Shown here piece after piece: positions 8,504-18,345 of a stretch of DNA of 64,000 nt (position 1 is the stretch's first letter; each line of letters starts with the position of its first letter). Source of the DNA: Virgibacillus necropolis (lineage in GTDB: Bacteria; Bacillota; Bacilli; Bacillales; Amphibacillaceae). The notes beneath the pieces were generated by a model that was given only the letters and a program-made list of their open reading frames with translations, had not been told where the DNA came from and made no database searches. Where the stretch lies: NCBI RefSeq assembly GCF_002224365.1, contig NZ_CP022437.1:3658001-3722000 (forward strand), given 5' to 3'. The translations under genes were made by a program, and so were the position numbers.

Positions 8504-9448
8504 TTATTTAGTTACTAGTTGTAATTCTACTGGTATAAACTCTTCTACTTTATCTCCCGCAGCAACTTTTCCTGCCGCTTCAATAGCCTTTTGTCCAATT
8601 AGTTCTGGTTGTTGAGCAACTGTTGCATCCATTCGTCCGTCTTTAACCGCAGCACGGGCATCATCTGTTGCGTCAAAACCAACTATGACGACTTCCTCTA
8701 ACATGCCATTTGATTCTAAAGCTTGTACTGCACCAAGTGCCATTTCATCATTATGAGCAAATACTGCATCAATTTGATCTGTGCTCTGAATAATGTTTTC
8801 CATAACAGTTAGACCTTCTGTTCGGTCAAAGTTAGCAGATTGCTTTGCTACCACTTTAATTCCATCAATTGCATCGACAATATTATGGAATCCTTCTCCA
8901 CGTTCGCGAGTTGCCGATGCACCTGGAATGCCTTCTAATTCGACTACATTTCCGCTATCCCCAAGTTGTTCGGCAATGAATTTTCCTGCCATCTCTCCAC
9001 CTGCTACATTGTCTGACGCAATATGTGTAACAACTTCGCCACTCTCGGCACTTCTATCAACTGTGATTACTGGAACGTCAGCATCATTTGCCAATTGAAT
9101 TGCTGAAGATACAGCTGCTGAATCAGTAGGGTTTATTAAAAGTACATCTATTTCCTGTTGTAATAAATCTTCAATATCACCTAACTGCGTTGCTGCATCA
9201 TTTTGAGCATTTGAAGTAAGGACTTCATAACCAGCTTCTTTTGCTGCTGCTTCCGCACCATCACGCAATGATACAAAAAATGGGTTGTTTAATGTAGATA
9301 TCGATAATCCGATTTTCACCTTGTCTTCTGATCCACTATCACTTGCTCCATCTGACTCCTCTGATGAACCTGGTTTTTCAGTTGAACAAGCTGTGACAAG
9401 AACCAATAATAATACTAATAGCCCCAATGTTTTCATCCATTTACTCAT
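8504..9448 (-). CDS. rbsB: Ribose ABC transporter substrate-binding lipoprotein RbsB
   Basis: A 314-residue lipoprotein. The signal peptide ends in the lipobox LVTAC (Cys about 21), followed by a Ser/Glu/Gly-rich linker and a type I periplasmic-binding domain (KIGLSISTLNNPFFVSLRDG, then INPTDSAAVSSAI, VDRSAESG, and VAHNDEMALGA-like FAHNDEMALGAVQAL). It binds ribose outside the membrane for RbsAC. The start at 9448 follows CTAGGAGG; the longer frame from 9508 overlaps rbsC and is unlikely. Last gene of rbsRKDACB. Confidence 0.93.
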   Translation of the reverse strand: MSKWMKTLGLLVLLLVLVTACSTEKPGSSEESDGASDSGSEDKVKIGLSISTLNNPFFVSLRDGAEAAAKEAGYEVLTSNAQNDAATQLGDIEDLLQQEIDVLLINPTDSAAVSSAIQLANDADVPVITVDRSAESGEVVTHIASDNVAGGEMAGKFIAEQLGDSGNVVELEGIPGASATRERGEGFHNIVDAIDGIKVVAKQSANFDRTEGLTVMENIIQSTDQIDAVFAHNDEMALGAVQALESNGMLEEVVIVGFDATDDARAAVKDGRMDATVAQQPELIGQKAIEAAGKVAAGDKVEEFIPVELQLVTK

Positions 9449-9488
9449 GTGTGTTCCTCCTAGAATTTTTATTGAGATGCATACTTCC

Positions 9489-10427
9489 CTATTTAGATCT
9501 GCGGTCAAGCAATACGGCGAGTAGAATTACGCCACCCTTAACAATTTGTTGATAAAACGATGACACATTTAATAAATTTAAACCGTTATCTAAAACCCCG
9601 ATAATTAATACCCCTATTAAAGTACCAACGATTCGGCCACGACCACCCATTAAGCTTGTACCACCTATAACAACTGCTGCGATTGCGTCTAGCTCATACA
9701 TTGATCCAGCGGTTGGTTGTGCAGAATTTAAACGACTCGTTAAAATAATTCCTGCCAATACAGACAACATACCAGTTAATGAATATACCCAGATTTTCAC
9801 ACGATCAGCTTTAATTCCTGAAAGTGTTGAAGCTTCTTCATTTCCCCCAACTGCATACACTTGTCTTCCAAAAACTGTTTTACGAAGAACAAAGAATAAT
9901 ATAAGAAATACACCTAACATCACTATTACTGGGAAAGGAATACCAAAAACATAGCCTCGACCAATCATTTCAAATGTAAAGCTATCAGATAAACCTGTAA
10001 TTGGTCGCCCATCTGTGTAAACAAGTGTTGCCCCCCTAAAAATAGTCATGGTGGCTAAAGTAGCGATAAATGGTGCCACTTTACCTTTAGTAATAATGAG
10101 GCCATTTACTGCACCTAATGCTAAACCTATCAATAAACCGGCAAATACAGCTAGAAGTGGATCCATTCCACTTGTCAACATTCCTGCCGTAAGTGCACTA
10201 CCTAATGCCAAAATAGAACCAACAGATAAATCAATTCCAGCAGTCAAAATAACAAACGTCATACCAAATGCGATTAAAGCATTTATCGATACCTGTCGTA
10301 ACAGGTTTAAAATATTATCAAAAGTAAAAAAATCATCACTTAGAAAGCCTAGTATAATCATTATTAATATGAGTCCTATAAATGGACCAATTTTAGCAAA
10401 GTTAGTAACTAGTAGTCTTTTCATCAT
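9489..10427 (-). CDS. rbsC: Ribose ABC transporter permease RbsC
   Basis: A 312-residue membrane protein with eight to ten hydrophobic helices and the family signatures [17 protein letters not shown] and [17 protein letters not shown]. It forms the ribose channel with RbsA as ATPase. The start overlaps the 3' end of rbsA by 26 nt, which points to translational coupling; GGGGGAG precedes the double ATG. Confidence 0.94.
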   Translation of the reverse strand: MMKRLLVTNFAKIGPFIGLILIMIILGFLSDDFFTFDNILNLLRQVSINALIAFGMTFVILTAGIDLSVGSILALGSALTAGMLTSGMDPLLAVFAGLLIGLALGAVNGLIITKGKVAPFIATLATMTIFRGATLVYTDGRPITGLSDSFTFEMIGRGYVFGIPFPVIVMLGVFLILFFVLRKTVFGRQVYAVGGNEEASTLSGIKADRVKIWVYSLTGMLSVLAGIILTSRLNSAQPTAGSMYELDAIAAVVIGGTSLMGGRGRIVGTLIGVLIIGVLDNGLNLLNVSSFYQQIVKGGVILLAVLLDRRSK

Positions 10428-11928
10428 GTTTCACTCCCCCAGTTGCCGCTGTCATAATTTTTTCCTGGTCGGCTTCATGTCGTTCAAATGTACGTGTGAT
10501 CTTACCTTCATGTATAACCATAATACGATCACTAACACCTAGAATTTCCGGAAGTTCAGATGAAATCATGATAATAGCTACACCTTTTTCAGTTAGTTCA
10601 TTCATAATGGTATAGATCTCTTTTTTTGCACCTACATCCACACCCCGAGTTGGCTCATCAAGAATGAGAAGTTTTGGATTAATTCCAAGCCATTTTGCTA
10701 TAACAACCTTTTGTTGGTTACCACCACTTAATGACCTCACCTCTTGCTCCCCACCAGTAGTCTTCACATTAAGGCGTGCAATCAAATTCTCAATTAGATT
10801 GTTTTCTTTTGATGATGAAATAACGCCATTGTTAGAAATCGCTTTCATATTTGTAAGTGAAATATTTTCACGGATAGATGAATGTAAAACTAACCCTTTT
10901 GCTTTCCGGTCCTCCGTAATAAATCCTATACCTGCACGAATGGCGTCGAGTGGATGATTAATTGTTAGGGTTTTTCCATCTAATGTGACAATGCCCATGC
11001 CTTTCTTTGCGTATCCAAAAACAGTCTCCATAATTTCTGTTCGACCTGCTCCCATCAACCCTGAGACACCAAGAATTTCGCCTTTTCTTACATTAAAATT
11101 AATGTTTTGGAATATACCTTTTCGCTTCAAATCTTTTACTTCAAAAATTATATCACCAATATTTCCGGTTCTCGTGGGGAAGCGTTCTCCAAGTTCTCGG
11201 CCTACCATCATTTTCACAATCGCTTCGAAACTTGTTTCCGAGATAATTTTTGTGCCAACGTACTGACCATCACGCAATACAGTTATCCGATCGCAAATGG
11301 TGAAAATTTCTTCCATTCTATGGGAAATATAGATTATTCCAACTCCTCTTTTCTGTAAAGACCCAACTACCTTGAAAAGATTTTTGATTTCTCGTTCTGT
11401 TAAAGCAGCTGTGGGCTCGTCCATTACAATCAGTCCAGCGTTAGTTGCTAGAGCGCGTGCAATTTCAATCATCTGTTGTTTACCCACCGACAAGTCCCCA
11501 GCTGAATCATCTGGTTGAATGTTCGTCACACCCAATTGACGTAAGCTTGTCTCTGTTTGCTTTTTCATTTCTTTTTTATTTAAAATCCCTGTTTTACCAA
11601 ATGTCAATTCTTTTCCTAAAAACATATTTTCTGCAACAGTCAAATGTGGGATAATATTTAATTCTTGATGAATTACAACTATCCCCTTTTTTTCCGCCTG
11701 TTTTGGACTTGAAAAATCTACTTCCTCACCTTTTACCTTTATTAATCCATTGTCACGAGTATGAATTCCAGTTAATACCTTAACCAATGTAGATTTACCC
11801 GCACCATTCTCACCCATTAATGCATGGACTTCACCAGCTAACACCTCAAAATGAACATTATTTAATACTTGGTTCCCCGAAAATGACTTTTCAATATTTT
11901 CCATTTGAATAAAAGGTGTTACAGTCAT
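10402..11928 (-). CDS. rbsA: Ribose ABC transporter ATP-binding protein RbsA
   Basis: About 508 residues with two fused ATPase domains, as usual for RbsA. First half: Walker [10 protein letters not shown], signature [15 protein letters not shown], Walker [12 protein letters not shown]. Second half: the degenerate P-loop GLMGAGRTE, signature [31 protein letters not shown]. The weak second Walker A is normal in this family. The ATG at 11928 follows GGGGTGAT; an in-frame GTG at 11937 lies inside that site. It energises ribose uptake. Confidence 0.94.
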   Translation of the reverse strand: MTVTPFIQMENIEKSFSGNQVLNNVHFEVLAGEVHALMGENGAGKSTLVKVLTGIHTRDNGLIKVKGEEVDFSSPKQAEKKGIVVIHQELNIIPHLTVAENMFLGKELTFGKTGILNKKEMKKQTETSLRQLGVTNIQPDDSAGDLSVGKQQMIEIARALATNAGLIVMDEPTAALTEREIKNLFKVVGSLQKRGVGIIYISHRMEEIFTICDRITVLRDGQYVGTKIISETSFEAIVKMMVGRELGERFPTRTGNIGDIIFEVKDLKRKGIFQNINFNVRKGEILGVSGLMGAGRTEIMETVFGYAKKGMGIVTLDGKTLTINHPLDAIRAGIGFITEDRKAKGLVLHSSIRENISLTNMKAISNNGVISSSKENNLIENLIARLNVKTTGGEQEVRSLSGGNQQKVVIAKWLGINPKLLILDEPTRGVDVGAKKEIYTIMNELTEKGVAIIMISSELPEILGVSDRIMVIHEGKITRTFERHEADQEKIMTAATGGVKHDEKTTSY

Positions 11929-11946
11929 TTTTATCACCCCATTCGT

Positions 11947-12342
11947 TTAAAAAATTACGCCCGCATGCAATACGACATTTGCATAAGGTGTTGCTTCCCC
12001 AGTACGAATCACAGCCTTTGCACGTGGAATAGCCGCTTTTAAATCTTCATGTGACACGTACTCGATCGGTATATTTCGATAAGATGATTTAACCTTCTCA
12101 AGTAATCCATCGTTTTCACCCTTAACTTCTGTTGCCATTGTCAAACTTTCTACTTCCATATCATCCAAAATAGCTTGTAATACCGACCAAAAGCTTGGTG
12201 TTCCAAGTGATATTGATAAATCGATACATTGTACATCCTCTGATATTGGCAGTCCACAATCTGCGATAACAATTGTATCTGTATGTCCTATCCGTGCAAG
12301 TACTGCTGCAATTTCTCGATTTAAAATGCCTGACTTCTTCAA
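11947..12342 (-). CDS. rbsD: D-ribose pyranase RbsD
   Basis: A 131-residue enzyme interconverting beta-pyranose and beta-furanose forms of ribose so that RbsK can act. The N-terminus KKSGILNREIAAVLARIGHT contains the conserved catalytic His, followed by DCGLPI, and the C-terminus ends TGEATPYANVVLHAGVIF, all family-typical. The start is a TTG directly abutting the rbsK stop (TAATTG), with GGGAGGAAG upstream in the rbsK end; tight coupling with rbsK is likely. Confidence 0.93.
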   Translation of the reverse strand: MKKSGILNREIAAVLARIGHTDTIVIADCGLPISEDVQCIDLSISLGTPSFWSVLQAILDDMEVESLTMATEVKGENDGLLEKVKSSYRNIPIEYVSHEDLKAAIPRAKAVIRTGEATPYANVVLHAGVIF

Positions 12343-13230
12343 TTACTTAACTTCCTCCCGTAAAAATTCTTCTACTTCCTTCATTGTTGGCATACCTCCC
12401 TGTGCACCAACTTTTGTTATGGATAAAGCGGCGGCAGCATTTGCAAACATAATTGCGTCACTAACTTTCTCACCATTTCCAAGTTTAAGGGCAAGGGCAC
12501 CATTGAACGTGTCACCTGCTCCAGTTGTATCTATTACCTTTACATGATGGCTTGGTAGATATTTTTTTTCATCACCTTCAAAAAATTGCACTCCACTATC
12601 CCCACGTGTTGTGATGGTTTTCCTATTAGAAGAAGTATTAAAATGCTTTTTCATTGACTCCTTTTCAATTTCATTAGGGGTTAGATACGTTACTTTTTCT
12701 ACTAATTCAATTGGTAGATCTTGATAAGGTGCAGGGTTAACAACCACTGGAATATTACATGCATGCGCAAGCCTGGCAGCATACATAACTGTCTCAATTG
12801 GAATTTCAAGTTGAAGTAAAAGTACATCACTTTCTTCAATTAAAGAACGGTAAAGCTCTACTACTTCTGGGGTTACCATTCGATTCGCACCAGAAGAAAC
12901 TATAATTCGGTTATCATTTTCCGTCAGAATAATAGTTGCTACCCCTGTCGCTATATCAGGAATTGTGTGAATGCCACTCACTGAAACTCCCTCTGATTTA
13001 AGATGCTTTAAAAGCGTTTCACCAAAAGGATCTTTACCAACCGCTCCTATCATATTTACATTCGCACCAAGTCGAGCTGCAGCAACTGCTTGATTTGCGC
13101 CCTTTCCACCTGGATAGGTAGCAAACTCTCCACCTATAGTGGTCTCCCCCTGCATCGGCATTTCTTTAGTAGAAACAGTTAAATCCATATTAATACTTCC
13201 TACCACACAGACAATTGGCTTTTTCAGCAT
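12343..13230 (-). CDS. rbsK: Ribokinase RbsK
   Basis: A 295-residue PfkB-family kinase making ribose 5-phosphate. Substrate motif GSINMDLTV at the N-terminus, GGKGANQAVAAARLG (PfkB signature 1), NPAPYQDLP, TPNEIE, and the signature DTTGAGDTFNGALA with the catalytic Asp. AGGAGG lies inside the end of rbsR just before the ATG at 13230; an upstream in-frame ATG at 13266 would overlap rbsR more and has no site. Second gene of the operon. Confidence 0.94.
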   Translation of the reverse strand: MLKKPIVCVVGSINMDLTVSTKEMPMQGETTIGGEFATYPGGKGANQAVAAARLGANVNMIGAVGKDPFGETLLKHLKSEGVSVSGIHTIPDIATGVATIILTENDNRIIVSSGANRMVTPEVVELYRSLIEESDVLLLQLEIPIETVMYAARLAHACNIPVVVNPAPYQDLPIELVEKVTYLTPNEIEKESMKKHFNTSSNRKTITTRGDSGVQFFEGDEKKYLPSHHVKVIDTTGAGDTFNGALALKLGNGEKVSDAIMFANAAAALSITKVGAQGGMPTMKEVEEFLREEVK

Positions 13231-13234
13231 GTTA

Positions 13235-14221
13235 TTACCTCCTTGCTTTTGTTGATTGCCGCTCAATTAGTCGCACAGACAATTCTTCATTTTTTGGTCT
13301 ATGACTTGGATCATTAATTTGTTTTATTAACATTTCTGCAGCACGTGTGCCTATCTCATATATTGGCTGTGCCATCGTTGTAAGTGAAGGTGTTGTCGTA
13401 TTGCCGAGTGCAATCCCGTCGTAACCAATAATTGATAATTCATTAGGCACATGTATGCCTAATGCTTCAGCAGCCTTAAGCGCACCTACACCCATTACAT
13501 CATTCGCAACAAATATCCCGTCAATCTCTGGATGAGCCGTAAGCAATGCCGTCGTTGCTTCCATGGCCTTTTCAAAATTGTACTCACCGGAGGCAATATA
13601 ACTAGACAAGAACCATTCTGTATCTTTTACTTCATCTAAGTATCCTCGCATCCTTTGTGTTGTATTGCTGACAGAATCCGGACCACATAGGTGTGCAATA
13701 CGCTTACATCCCGTCGCCTTTAGATGACGAACAGCCTCTCTTGCACCTACACGATTATTAACCGTAACTGATGGTAAACTAGAACTCAACTTACGGTCTA
13801 GGGCAATTATTGGCGTATCAATTGTATCTAAATAATTATTTGTTATGGAACTTGATACTACTATAATTCCATCAACTGACTTTTGTTGAAGTGCGTTGAA
13901 ATAAGTCAATTCTTTTTCAATACTGTCATCGGTATTACAAAGTACAAATGTATAGCCATGTCGATTCGTCATATCCTCTACGGCGCGTGCGAGTTCAGGA
14001 AAGAACGGATTCATAATATCAGGAACAAATAATGCAATCATTTTTGAACGTCCCTTAAAAAGGCTTCTCGCTACGTCGTTAGGCCGATAATTCAACTTCT
14101 CAATAGATTCATTGACACGCACTTTAGTTGAATGATTCACATAACCATTACTATTTAATACACGGGAAACAGTAGCCGTTGAAACATTCGCAAGCTTTGC
14201 AACATCCTTGATGGTAGCCAT
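13235..14221 (-). CDS. rbsR: LacI-family ribose operon repressor RbsR
   Basis: A 328-residue LacI/GalR regulator beginning MATIKDVAKLANVSTATVSR, the canonical helix-turn-helix with hinge, followed by a ribose-binding-like effector domain (IALFVPDIMNPFFPELARAV; GYDGIALGN; C-terminal VRLIERQST). As first gene of rbsRKDACB it probably represses its own operon; two TGTAACCCGTTACA sites lie upstream. The ATG at 14221 is chosen because the HTH starts there; the upstream in-frame ATG at 14260 would add a non-conserved tail. Confidence 0.92.
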   Translation of the reverse strand: MATIKDVAKLANVSTATVSRVLNSNGYVNHSTKVRVNESIEKLNYRPNDVARSLFKGRSKMIALFVPDIMNPFFPELARAVEDMTNRHGYTFVLCNTDDSIEKELTYFNALQQKSVDGIIVVSSSITNNYLDTIDTPIIALDRKLSSSLPSVTVNNRVGAREAVRHLKATGCKRIAHLCGPDSVSNTTQRMRGYLDEVKDTEWFLSSYIASGEYNFEKAMEATTALLTAHPEIDGIFVANDVMGVGALKAAEALGIHVPNELSIIGYDGIALGNTTTPSLTTMAQPIYEIGTRAAEMLIKQINDPSHRPKNEELSVRLIERQSTKARR

Positions 14222-14262
14222 ATTAAAACCACTCTCTAAATAGAATATAATCTCACGCATTG

Positions 14263-14276
14263 TGTAACCCGTTACA
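14263..14276 (-). promoter_or_regulatory. RbsR operator, downstream copy
   Basis: TGTAACCCGTTACA, a LacI-type palindrome (arms TGTAAC/GTTACA with a CC centre), identical to the copy at 14317-14330 and 54 bp from it, in the rbsR leader. Confidence 0.75.
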
Positions 14277-14316
14277 TATTACTGAAAATAAAAAACATAT
14301 GGAACAATTCATTTTA

Positions 14317-14330
14317 TGTAACCCGTTACA
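14317..14330 (-). promoter_or_regulatory. RbsR operator, promoter-proximal copy
   Basis: Second TGTAACCCGTTACA, beginning about 7 nt downstream of the -10 box of the operon promoter, where repressor binding would block initiation. Spacing of about five helical turns to the other copy would allow looping. Confidence 0.8.
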
Positions 14331-14337
14331 CATTGTA

Positions 14338-14366
14338 ATGATAAAGCGTTTTCACTTAATAGTCAA
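14338..14366 (-). promoter_or_regulatory. Ribose operon promoter with embedded cre box
   Basis: Minus-strand TTGACT (14361-14366), 17-nt spacer, TATCAT (14338-14343). The spacer contains TGAAAACGCTTTAT (14341-14354), close to the CcpA cre consensus, so carbon catabolite repression is likely. Confidence 0.75.
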
Positions 14367-14396
14367 TACCCAACTAAAAAAGTGATATATAAAACC

Positions 14397-14430
14397 AAAA
14401 ACTGGACATAAGCACCATGCTTATGTCCAG
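14397..14430 (-). terminator. Terminator of proC
   Basis: CTGGACATAAGCA / TGCTTATGTCCAG 13-bp perfect stem with a 3-nt loop followed on the minus strand by five T, 19 nt after the proC stop. Confidence 0.85.
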
Positions 14431-14448
14431 CTCAATTTTATAAGTTTG

Positions 14449-15291
14449 TTAGGAAGGAACTAAAACACCGTCAAGTTCTTTACTAATTTCTTTTGAACGT
14501 TTTGCTGCATTGTTAATAGCTTGTGTGATTGCTTCCCCGCCGTTATGCTTTTTAAGTGCATCTAATCCAGCGGCAGTAGTACCATTCGGGGATACAATAT
14601 TGTCAATTAATTCTGCGGGCGCTTCTTCTTTTTCCATAATCATTTTTGCTGCGCCATAAACTGTTTGTGCGGCAATTTTCCGAGCCATTTTATCATTCAT
14701 TCCACTAACTTTTCCGACATTCTCCATTTGCTCCATCAAATAATAGAAATAGGCTGGGCCACTTCCTGCTATCCCAGTAAAGATATCCATTTGATCTTCC
14801 TCAATGACATAAACTTCCCCCATACATTCAAGCAATTCGTTTACTGCATCAGCATTATCCTCGTTAGTATAGGTCCCCAATGACATCGCGGTAGCAGATT
14901 CTTGAATCATACTTGACGTATTCGGCATTACTCGAATTACTTCTTGCCCAGTGTTCAGTCTTTCTTCCATAAAAGAGGTAGTTATTCCCGCTAACACAGA
15001 AATTACTACCTGATTGCTAGGAAGTAAATCTTTAATTGTAGAAAGTGTTTCCTCTGCTCCTTTTGGCTTCATTGCCAAAATTAGAAAGTCAATCTCTTTG
15101 TACGGTAATTCTGTTATTGGGGCAGTTCTTACTCCATATTTATCTTCAAGTATATTTAAACGATCGTAATTGCATTTGTTTGTCACAATGATTTGATTAG
15201 CTGGTACCTTTTCCGTTTGAATCATTCCAGATATCATTGCTTCTGCCATATTACCTGCACCTAAAAATGCGATTGTTTTTTGTTTTAACAC
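14449..15291 (-). CDS. proC: Pyrroline-5-carboxylate reductase
   Basis: About 280 residues; catalyses the last step of proline synthesis, reducing pyrroline-5-carboxylate with NAD(P)H. Rossmann motif AFLGAGNMAEAMISGM at the N-terminus; VIRVMPNTSSMI in the middle; the family signature region GIAGSGPAYFYYLMEQM and SPNGTTAAGL near the C-terminus. GAGGATGG lies 5 nt before the GTG at 15291, which is preferred; an in-frame ATG at 15306 has no site. Monocistronic. Confidence 0.92.
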   Translation of the reverse strand: MLKQKTIAFLGAGNMAEAMISGMIQTEKVPANQIIVTNKCNYDRLNILEDKYGVRTAPITELPYKEIDFLILAMKPKGAEETLSTIKDLLPSNQVVISVLAGITTSFMEERLNTGQEVIRVMPNTSSMIQESATAMSLGTYTNEDNADAVNELLECMGEVYVIEEDQMDIFTGIAGSGPAYFYYLMEQMENVGKVSGMNDKMARKIAAQTVYGAAKMIMEKEEAPAELIDNIVSPNGTTAAGLDALKKHNGGEAITQAINNAAKRSKEISKELDGVLVPS

Positions 15292-15524
15292 ATAAACCAT
15301 CCTCATTAGTTTTGATTTCCGTTTGTACTTTCAACCTTTGTATCGTAACATCTGTATATTTAGTTTCAAGGGGTATACGGAAATTAATGCGTATAAGCTC
15401 CAAATAGTTAGAGAAAGCGCTACCATTTGATTTTGAGAGGCATTAAATCGTTCCACATCGCTTTTAATCACTTCATATCGCTGAAATTGAAGGAATAAAA
15501 TTCTCCTATCCAATCTCATAAAGA

Positions 15525-15555
15525 AAAAAGGACTATTTTTTCGTTAGTCCTTTTT
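15525..15555 (-). terminator. Terminator overlapping the ywaF-type stop codon
   Basis: AAAAAGGACTA / TAGTCCTTTTT stem followed by T; the stop codon at 15544-15546 lies inside the stem-loop. Confidence 0.8.
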
Positions 15556-16260
15556 CTTCATATAATAATGTACTTGGAATGGTAGATATAAAATAAAAAA
15601 AGTGATTAACGCTATTAACTCCAAGGAAAAGATATACCAGGGGTAATCGCCTAAATAATCAATTAAGCTTGGATTAGACGGTTTTCTTGATAAAAACATA
15701 TAATTTCCACCTGTTGCTTTATTCACGAAAAAAACAAAAAAGGCAATTAAATTTAAACCTAGTATCGATTTCCAAACTGACTTGAAAGTTGGTTTGTATT
15801 TTAACACAAAGATCATATAGACTGATGCTAAAACAATTGATATGTGTGCGATGAAAAAATGGAAATAACGAAAGTGCGGGAAATCGTAAAACAATTCTGG
15901 TGTTAATAAGGCCTGAATAGCACCTCCTATCCCTAAAAAGAAGGTGATTTCAAACAGAGCGTACTTTTTTGTGATTAACATAAAAATGCTTAAATATAAA
16001 GATATCGAGCATAGTTGTAGAGGTAAGGTATACGCTATATCCCAAGCTCCATTTAATAAATACCATATATTTAATGTTAACTCCGAACCAACTAAACCAA
16101 AAAGAATAAATAATTTTATATAATGGACACTGCTATTATTTCTCAAAAAATAAAGTGCCATTGTACATAAAACGGCAATAATTAACATGGCTATATGGGA
16201 AAAAGAAAATAGAGTAAAGTAATCACCTCCATAATGATAATTAAAATAGTTACTTAGCAA
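15544..16260 (-). CDS. TIGR02206/YwaF-family integral membrane protein
   Basis: A 238-residue protein with about six or seven transmembrane helices and aromatic-rich loops, including LPLQLCSISLYL, HFFIAHISIVLASVY and a C-terminal DYPWYIFSLE. These match the TIGR02206 (YwaF) family of unknown function, which may be involved in uptake or sensing. The start is a TTG preceded by AAAGGATGG. Single gene between proC and the opp operon. Confidence 0.8.
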   Translation of the reverse strand: MLSNYFNYHYGGDYFTLFSFSHIAMLIIAVLCTMALYFLRNNSSVHYIKLFILFGLVGSELTLNIWYLLNGAWDIAYTLPLQLCSISLYLSIFMLITKKYALFEITFFLGIGGAIQALLTPELFYDFPHFRYFHFFIAHISIVLASVYMIFVLKYKPTFKSVWKSILGLNLIAFFVFFVNKATGGNYMFLSRKPSNPSLIDYLGDYPWYIFSLELIALITFFILYLPFQVHYYMKKKD

Positions 16261-16294
16261 CTTAATCCATCCTTTTACATTTTCTATGTAACAG

Positions 16295-16336
16295 AAAAAG
16301 CGTTGACCGCAAAATAATCCAGTATCAACGCTTTTT
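16295..16336 (-). terminator. Terminator of the opp operon
   Basis: AAAAAGCGTTGA / TCAACGCTTTTT stem, symmetric so it could work both ways; it lies 11 nt after the oppF stop. Confidence 0.8.
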
Positions 16337-16346
16337 ATATATTCTA

Positions 16347-17315
16347 CTAGTTATATAGATGACAAGCTACAAAGTGATTCGGTTTTACCTCTTGCCATTC
16401 TGGCTTAACTTCAGCGCAAATAGCTTTGGCCATAGGGCACCGTGTACGAAAACGGCAGCCACTTGGAGGATTTACAGGATCTGGAACATCGCCTGTTAAA
16501 ATAACACGTTCACGCGATCTTTCTATTTCAGGATTAGGTACGGGTATAGCTGACAACAGGGCTTGTGTGTAGGGATGCAAAGGATCGTCATATAACTCTT
16601 CGCTATCAGCCAATTCTACAAGATTCCCTAAATACATGACTGCTATTCGATCACTGATGTGTTTGACCATCGATAAGTCATGAGCAATAAATAAATAGGT
16701 TAACCCCTTATCGACTTGTAACTCTTTTAATAAGTTAACTATTTGTGCTTGTATGGAAACATCCAGCGCTGCAATTGGTTCATCGGCAATAATAAATTCT
16801 GGTTCTACGGCTAGTGCTCTGGCGATTCCTATACGTTGCCGTTGACCGCCACTAAACTCATGGGGGTACCGGTTAGCATGCTTTTTATTTAAACCTACCA
16901 ACTCAAGCAGATCATGGACTTTGGCTCTTTTTTCTTCCTTTTTCAAATGAGAATCATGGTTACTGATCCCCTCTGATATAATCTCTAATACTGTCATTCT
17001 TGGATCAAGAGATGAATAGGGATCTTGAAAAATCATCTGCATTTTCTTTTTCAACTCTTTTATTTCCCTAGCTGACTTTTTGACTAATATATCTTCCCCA
17101 TTGTATATCACTTGTCCAGAGGTCGCGTCGTATAAATGATTGATAGTTCGTCCCGCTGTTGACTTCCCACAACCGGACTCTCCTACCAATCCTAATGTTT
17201 CCCCCTTATAGATATCAAAGGAAACATCATCTACCGCTTTTAATACTTGCCTCTTTCCTATGCCAAAATGTTTTTTTAGACTTTTAACTTCAAGTAGCTT
17301 TACCTTATCTCTCAT
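16347..17315 (-). CDS. oppF: Oligopeptide ABC transporter ATPase OppF
   Basis: A 322-residue ATPase: Walker A GESGCGKST, Q-loop MIFQDPYSSLDP, signature FSGGQRQRIGIARAL, Walker B FIIADEPIAALD, then the oligopeptide/dipeptide C-terminal domain with a cysteine cluster (PPSGCRFRTRCPMAKAIC). Pairs with OppD to power peptide import through OppBC. AGGAGG precedes the ATG; it follows oppD by 3 nt. Dipeptide versus oligopeptide preference is not resolved. Confidence 0.9.
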   Translation of the reverse strand: MRDKVKLLEVKSLKKHFGIGKRQVLKAVDDVSFDIYKGETLGLVGESGCGKSTAGRTINHLYDATSGQVIYNGEDILVKKSAREIKELKKKMQMIFQDPYSSLDPRMTVLEIISEGISNHDSHLKKEEKRAKVHDLLELVGLNKKHANRYPHEFSGGQRQRIGIARALAVEPEFIIADEPIAALDVSIQAQIVNLLKELQVDKGLTYLFIAHDLSMVKHISDRIAVMYLGNLVELADSEELYDDPLHPYTQALLSAIPVPNPEIERSRERVILTGDVPDPVNPPSGCRFRTRCPMAKAICAEVKPEWQEVKPNHFVACHLYN

Positions 17316-17318
17316 AAA

Positions 17319-18332
17319 TTAACCTCCTACCTCATCAGGCCTCTTCACCCGAGGTGCACGCTCATCTTCCAACCAACATGAGACGGTGTGTGTCTGTGAG
17401 ACCGAGGTCTTATCGGGTAAAAAACTGTGACACACATCCATAACGTGTGGACAACGAGCCGCAAAAGGACAGCCTTCTGGTAGATGAGCTAGGTCGGGTG
17501 GAGTGCCTGAAATTGGAATTAGCGGTACAGAACGATTCGCATGTAACTTTGGCATAGATAATAATAGCCCCCATGTGTAAGGGTGTTTTGGTTCAAAGAA
17601 AATCTCATCTACCGTTCCCGTTTCGATAATTTCCCCAGCATACATAACTGCTACACGTTGCGCCATGTTAGCGACCACACCAAGATCATGAGTAATGATA
17701 ATAATCGCGGTTCCTGTTTTCTTTTGTAGATCCCTCATCAAGTCTAAAATTTGAGCTTGAATGGTTACATCAAGGGCGGTGGTAGGTTCGTCGGCAATTA
17801 ACACTTTTGGATTGCAAGCCAGTGCTATAGCGATAACTACCCTCTGCCGCATACCGCCTGAAAATTGATGAGGATATTCTTTCATCCGTTCTTTGGCATT
17901 AGGAATTCCAACCAGCTCAAGAAGTTCCTTAGCTTTTTTTGACGCTTCTTTTTTGCTTAGTTCTTGATGCTTTTTTAATCCTTCCATAATTTGTTTTCCA
18001 ATAGGCATGGTTGGATTTAGTGAAGTCATGGGATCTTGAAAGACCATTGAAATTTCCGATCCACGAATCTTTTCCATTTCTTTTTCACTATATTTTAATA
18101 AATCTTTTCCTTCATAAAGAATTTGACCGTCTTTAATCATACTATTTTGTTTTGGGAGAACCCTCATTAAGCTTTTGGCTGTCACTGATTTCCCCGAACC
18201 AGACTCTCCAACAATTGCCAAAGTCTCCCCTTTTTCCAATTCAAAGCTGACACCACGGGTAGCTTTTACCTCCCCATCATGAGTTCGAAAGGAAACGTGA
18301 AGATTATCTACATCTAAAACTTTATCTGTCAT
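17319..18332 (-). CDS. oppD: Oligopeptide ABC transporter ATPase OppD
   Basis: A 337-residue ATPase: Walker A GESGSGKSV, Q-loop MVFQDPMTSLNP, signature FSGGMRQRVVIAIAL, Walker B VLIADEPTTALD, and the C-terminal oligopeptide motif LPEGCPFAARCPHVMDVC. The second ATPase of the heterodimer with OppF. AGGAGC-like site before the ATG; 13 nt from oppC. Confidence 0.9.
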   Translation of the reverse strand: MTDKVLDVDNLHVSFRTHDGEVKATRGVSFELEKGETLAIVGESGSGKSVTAKSLMRVLPKQNSMIKDGQILYEGKDLLKYSEKEMEKIRGSEISMVFQDPMTSLNPTMPIGKQIMEGLKKHQELSKKEASKKAKELLELVGIPNAKERMKEYPHQFSGGMRQRVVIAIALACNPKVLIADEPTTALDVTIQAQILDLMRDLQKKTGTAIIIITHDLGVVANMAQRVAVMYAGEIIETGTVDEIFFEPKHPYTWGLLLSMPKLHANRSVPLIPISGTPPDLAHLPEGCPFAARCPHVMDVCHSFLPDKTSVSQTHTVSCWLEDERAPRVKRPDEVGG

Positions 18333-18345
18333 AATTGCTCCTCCC

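Noticed and set aside
10048-10542. 164-codon plus-strand frame
   Set aside because: Antisense shadow of rbsC/rbsA, which are secure in the other strand.
15331-15519. 62-codon minus-strand frame between proC and the YwaF-type gene
   Set aside because: No ribosome binding site, no recognisable motif, weak composition; treated as non-coding.
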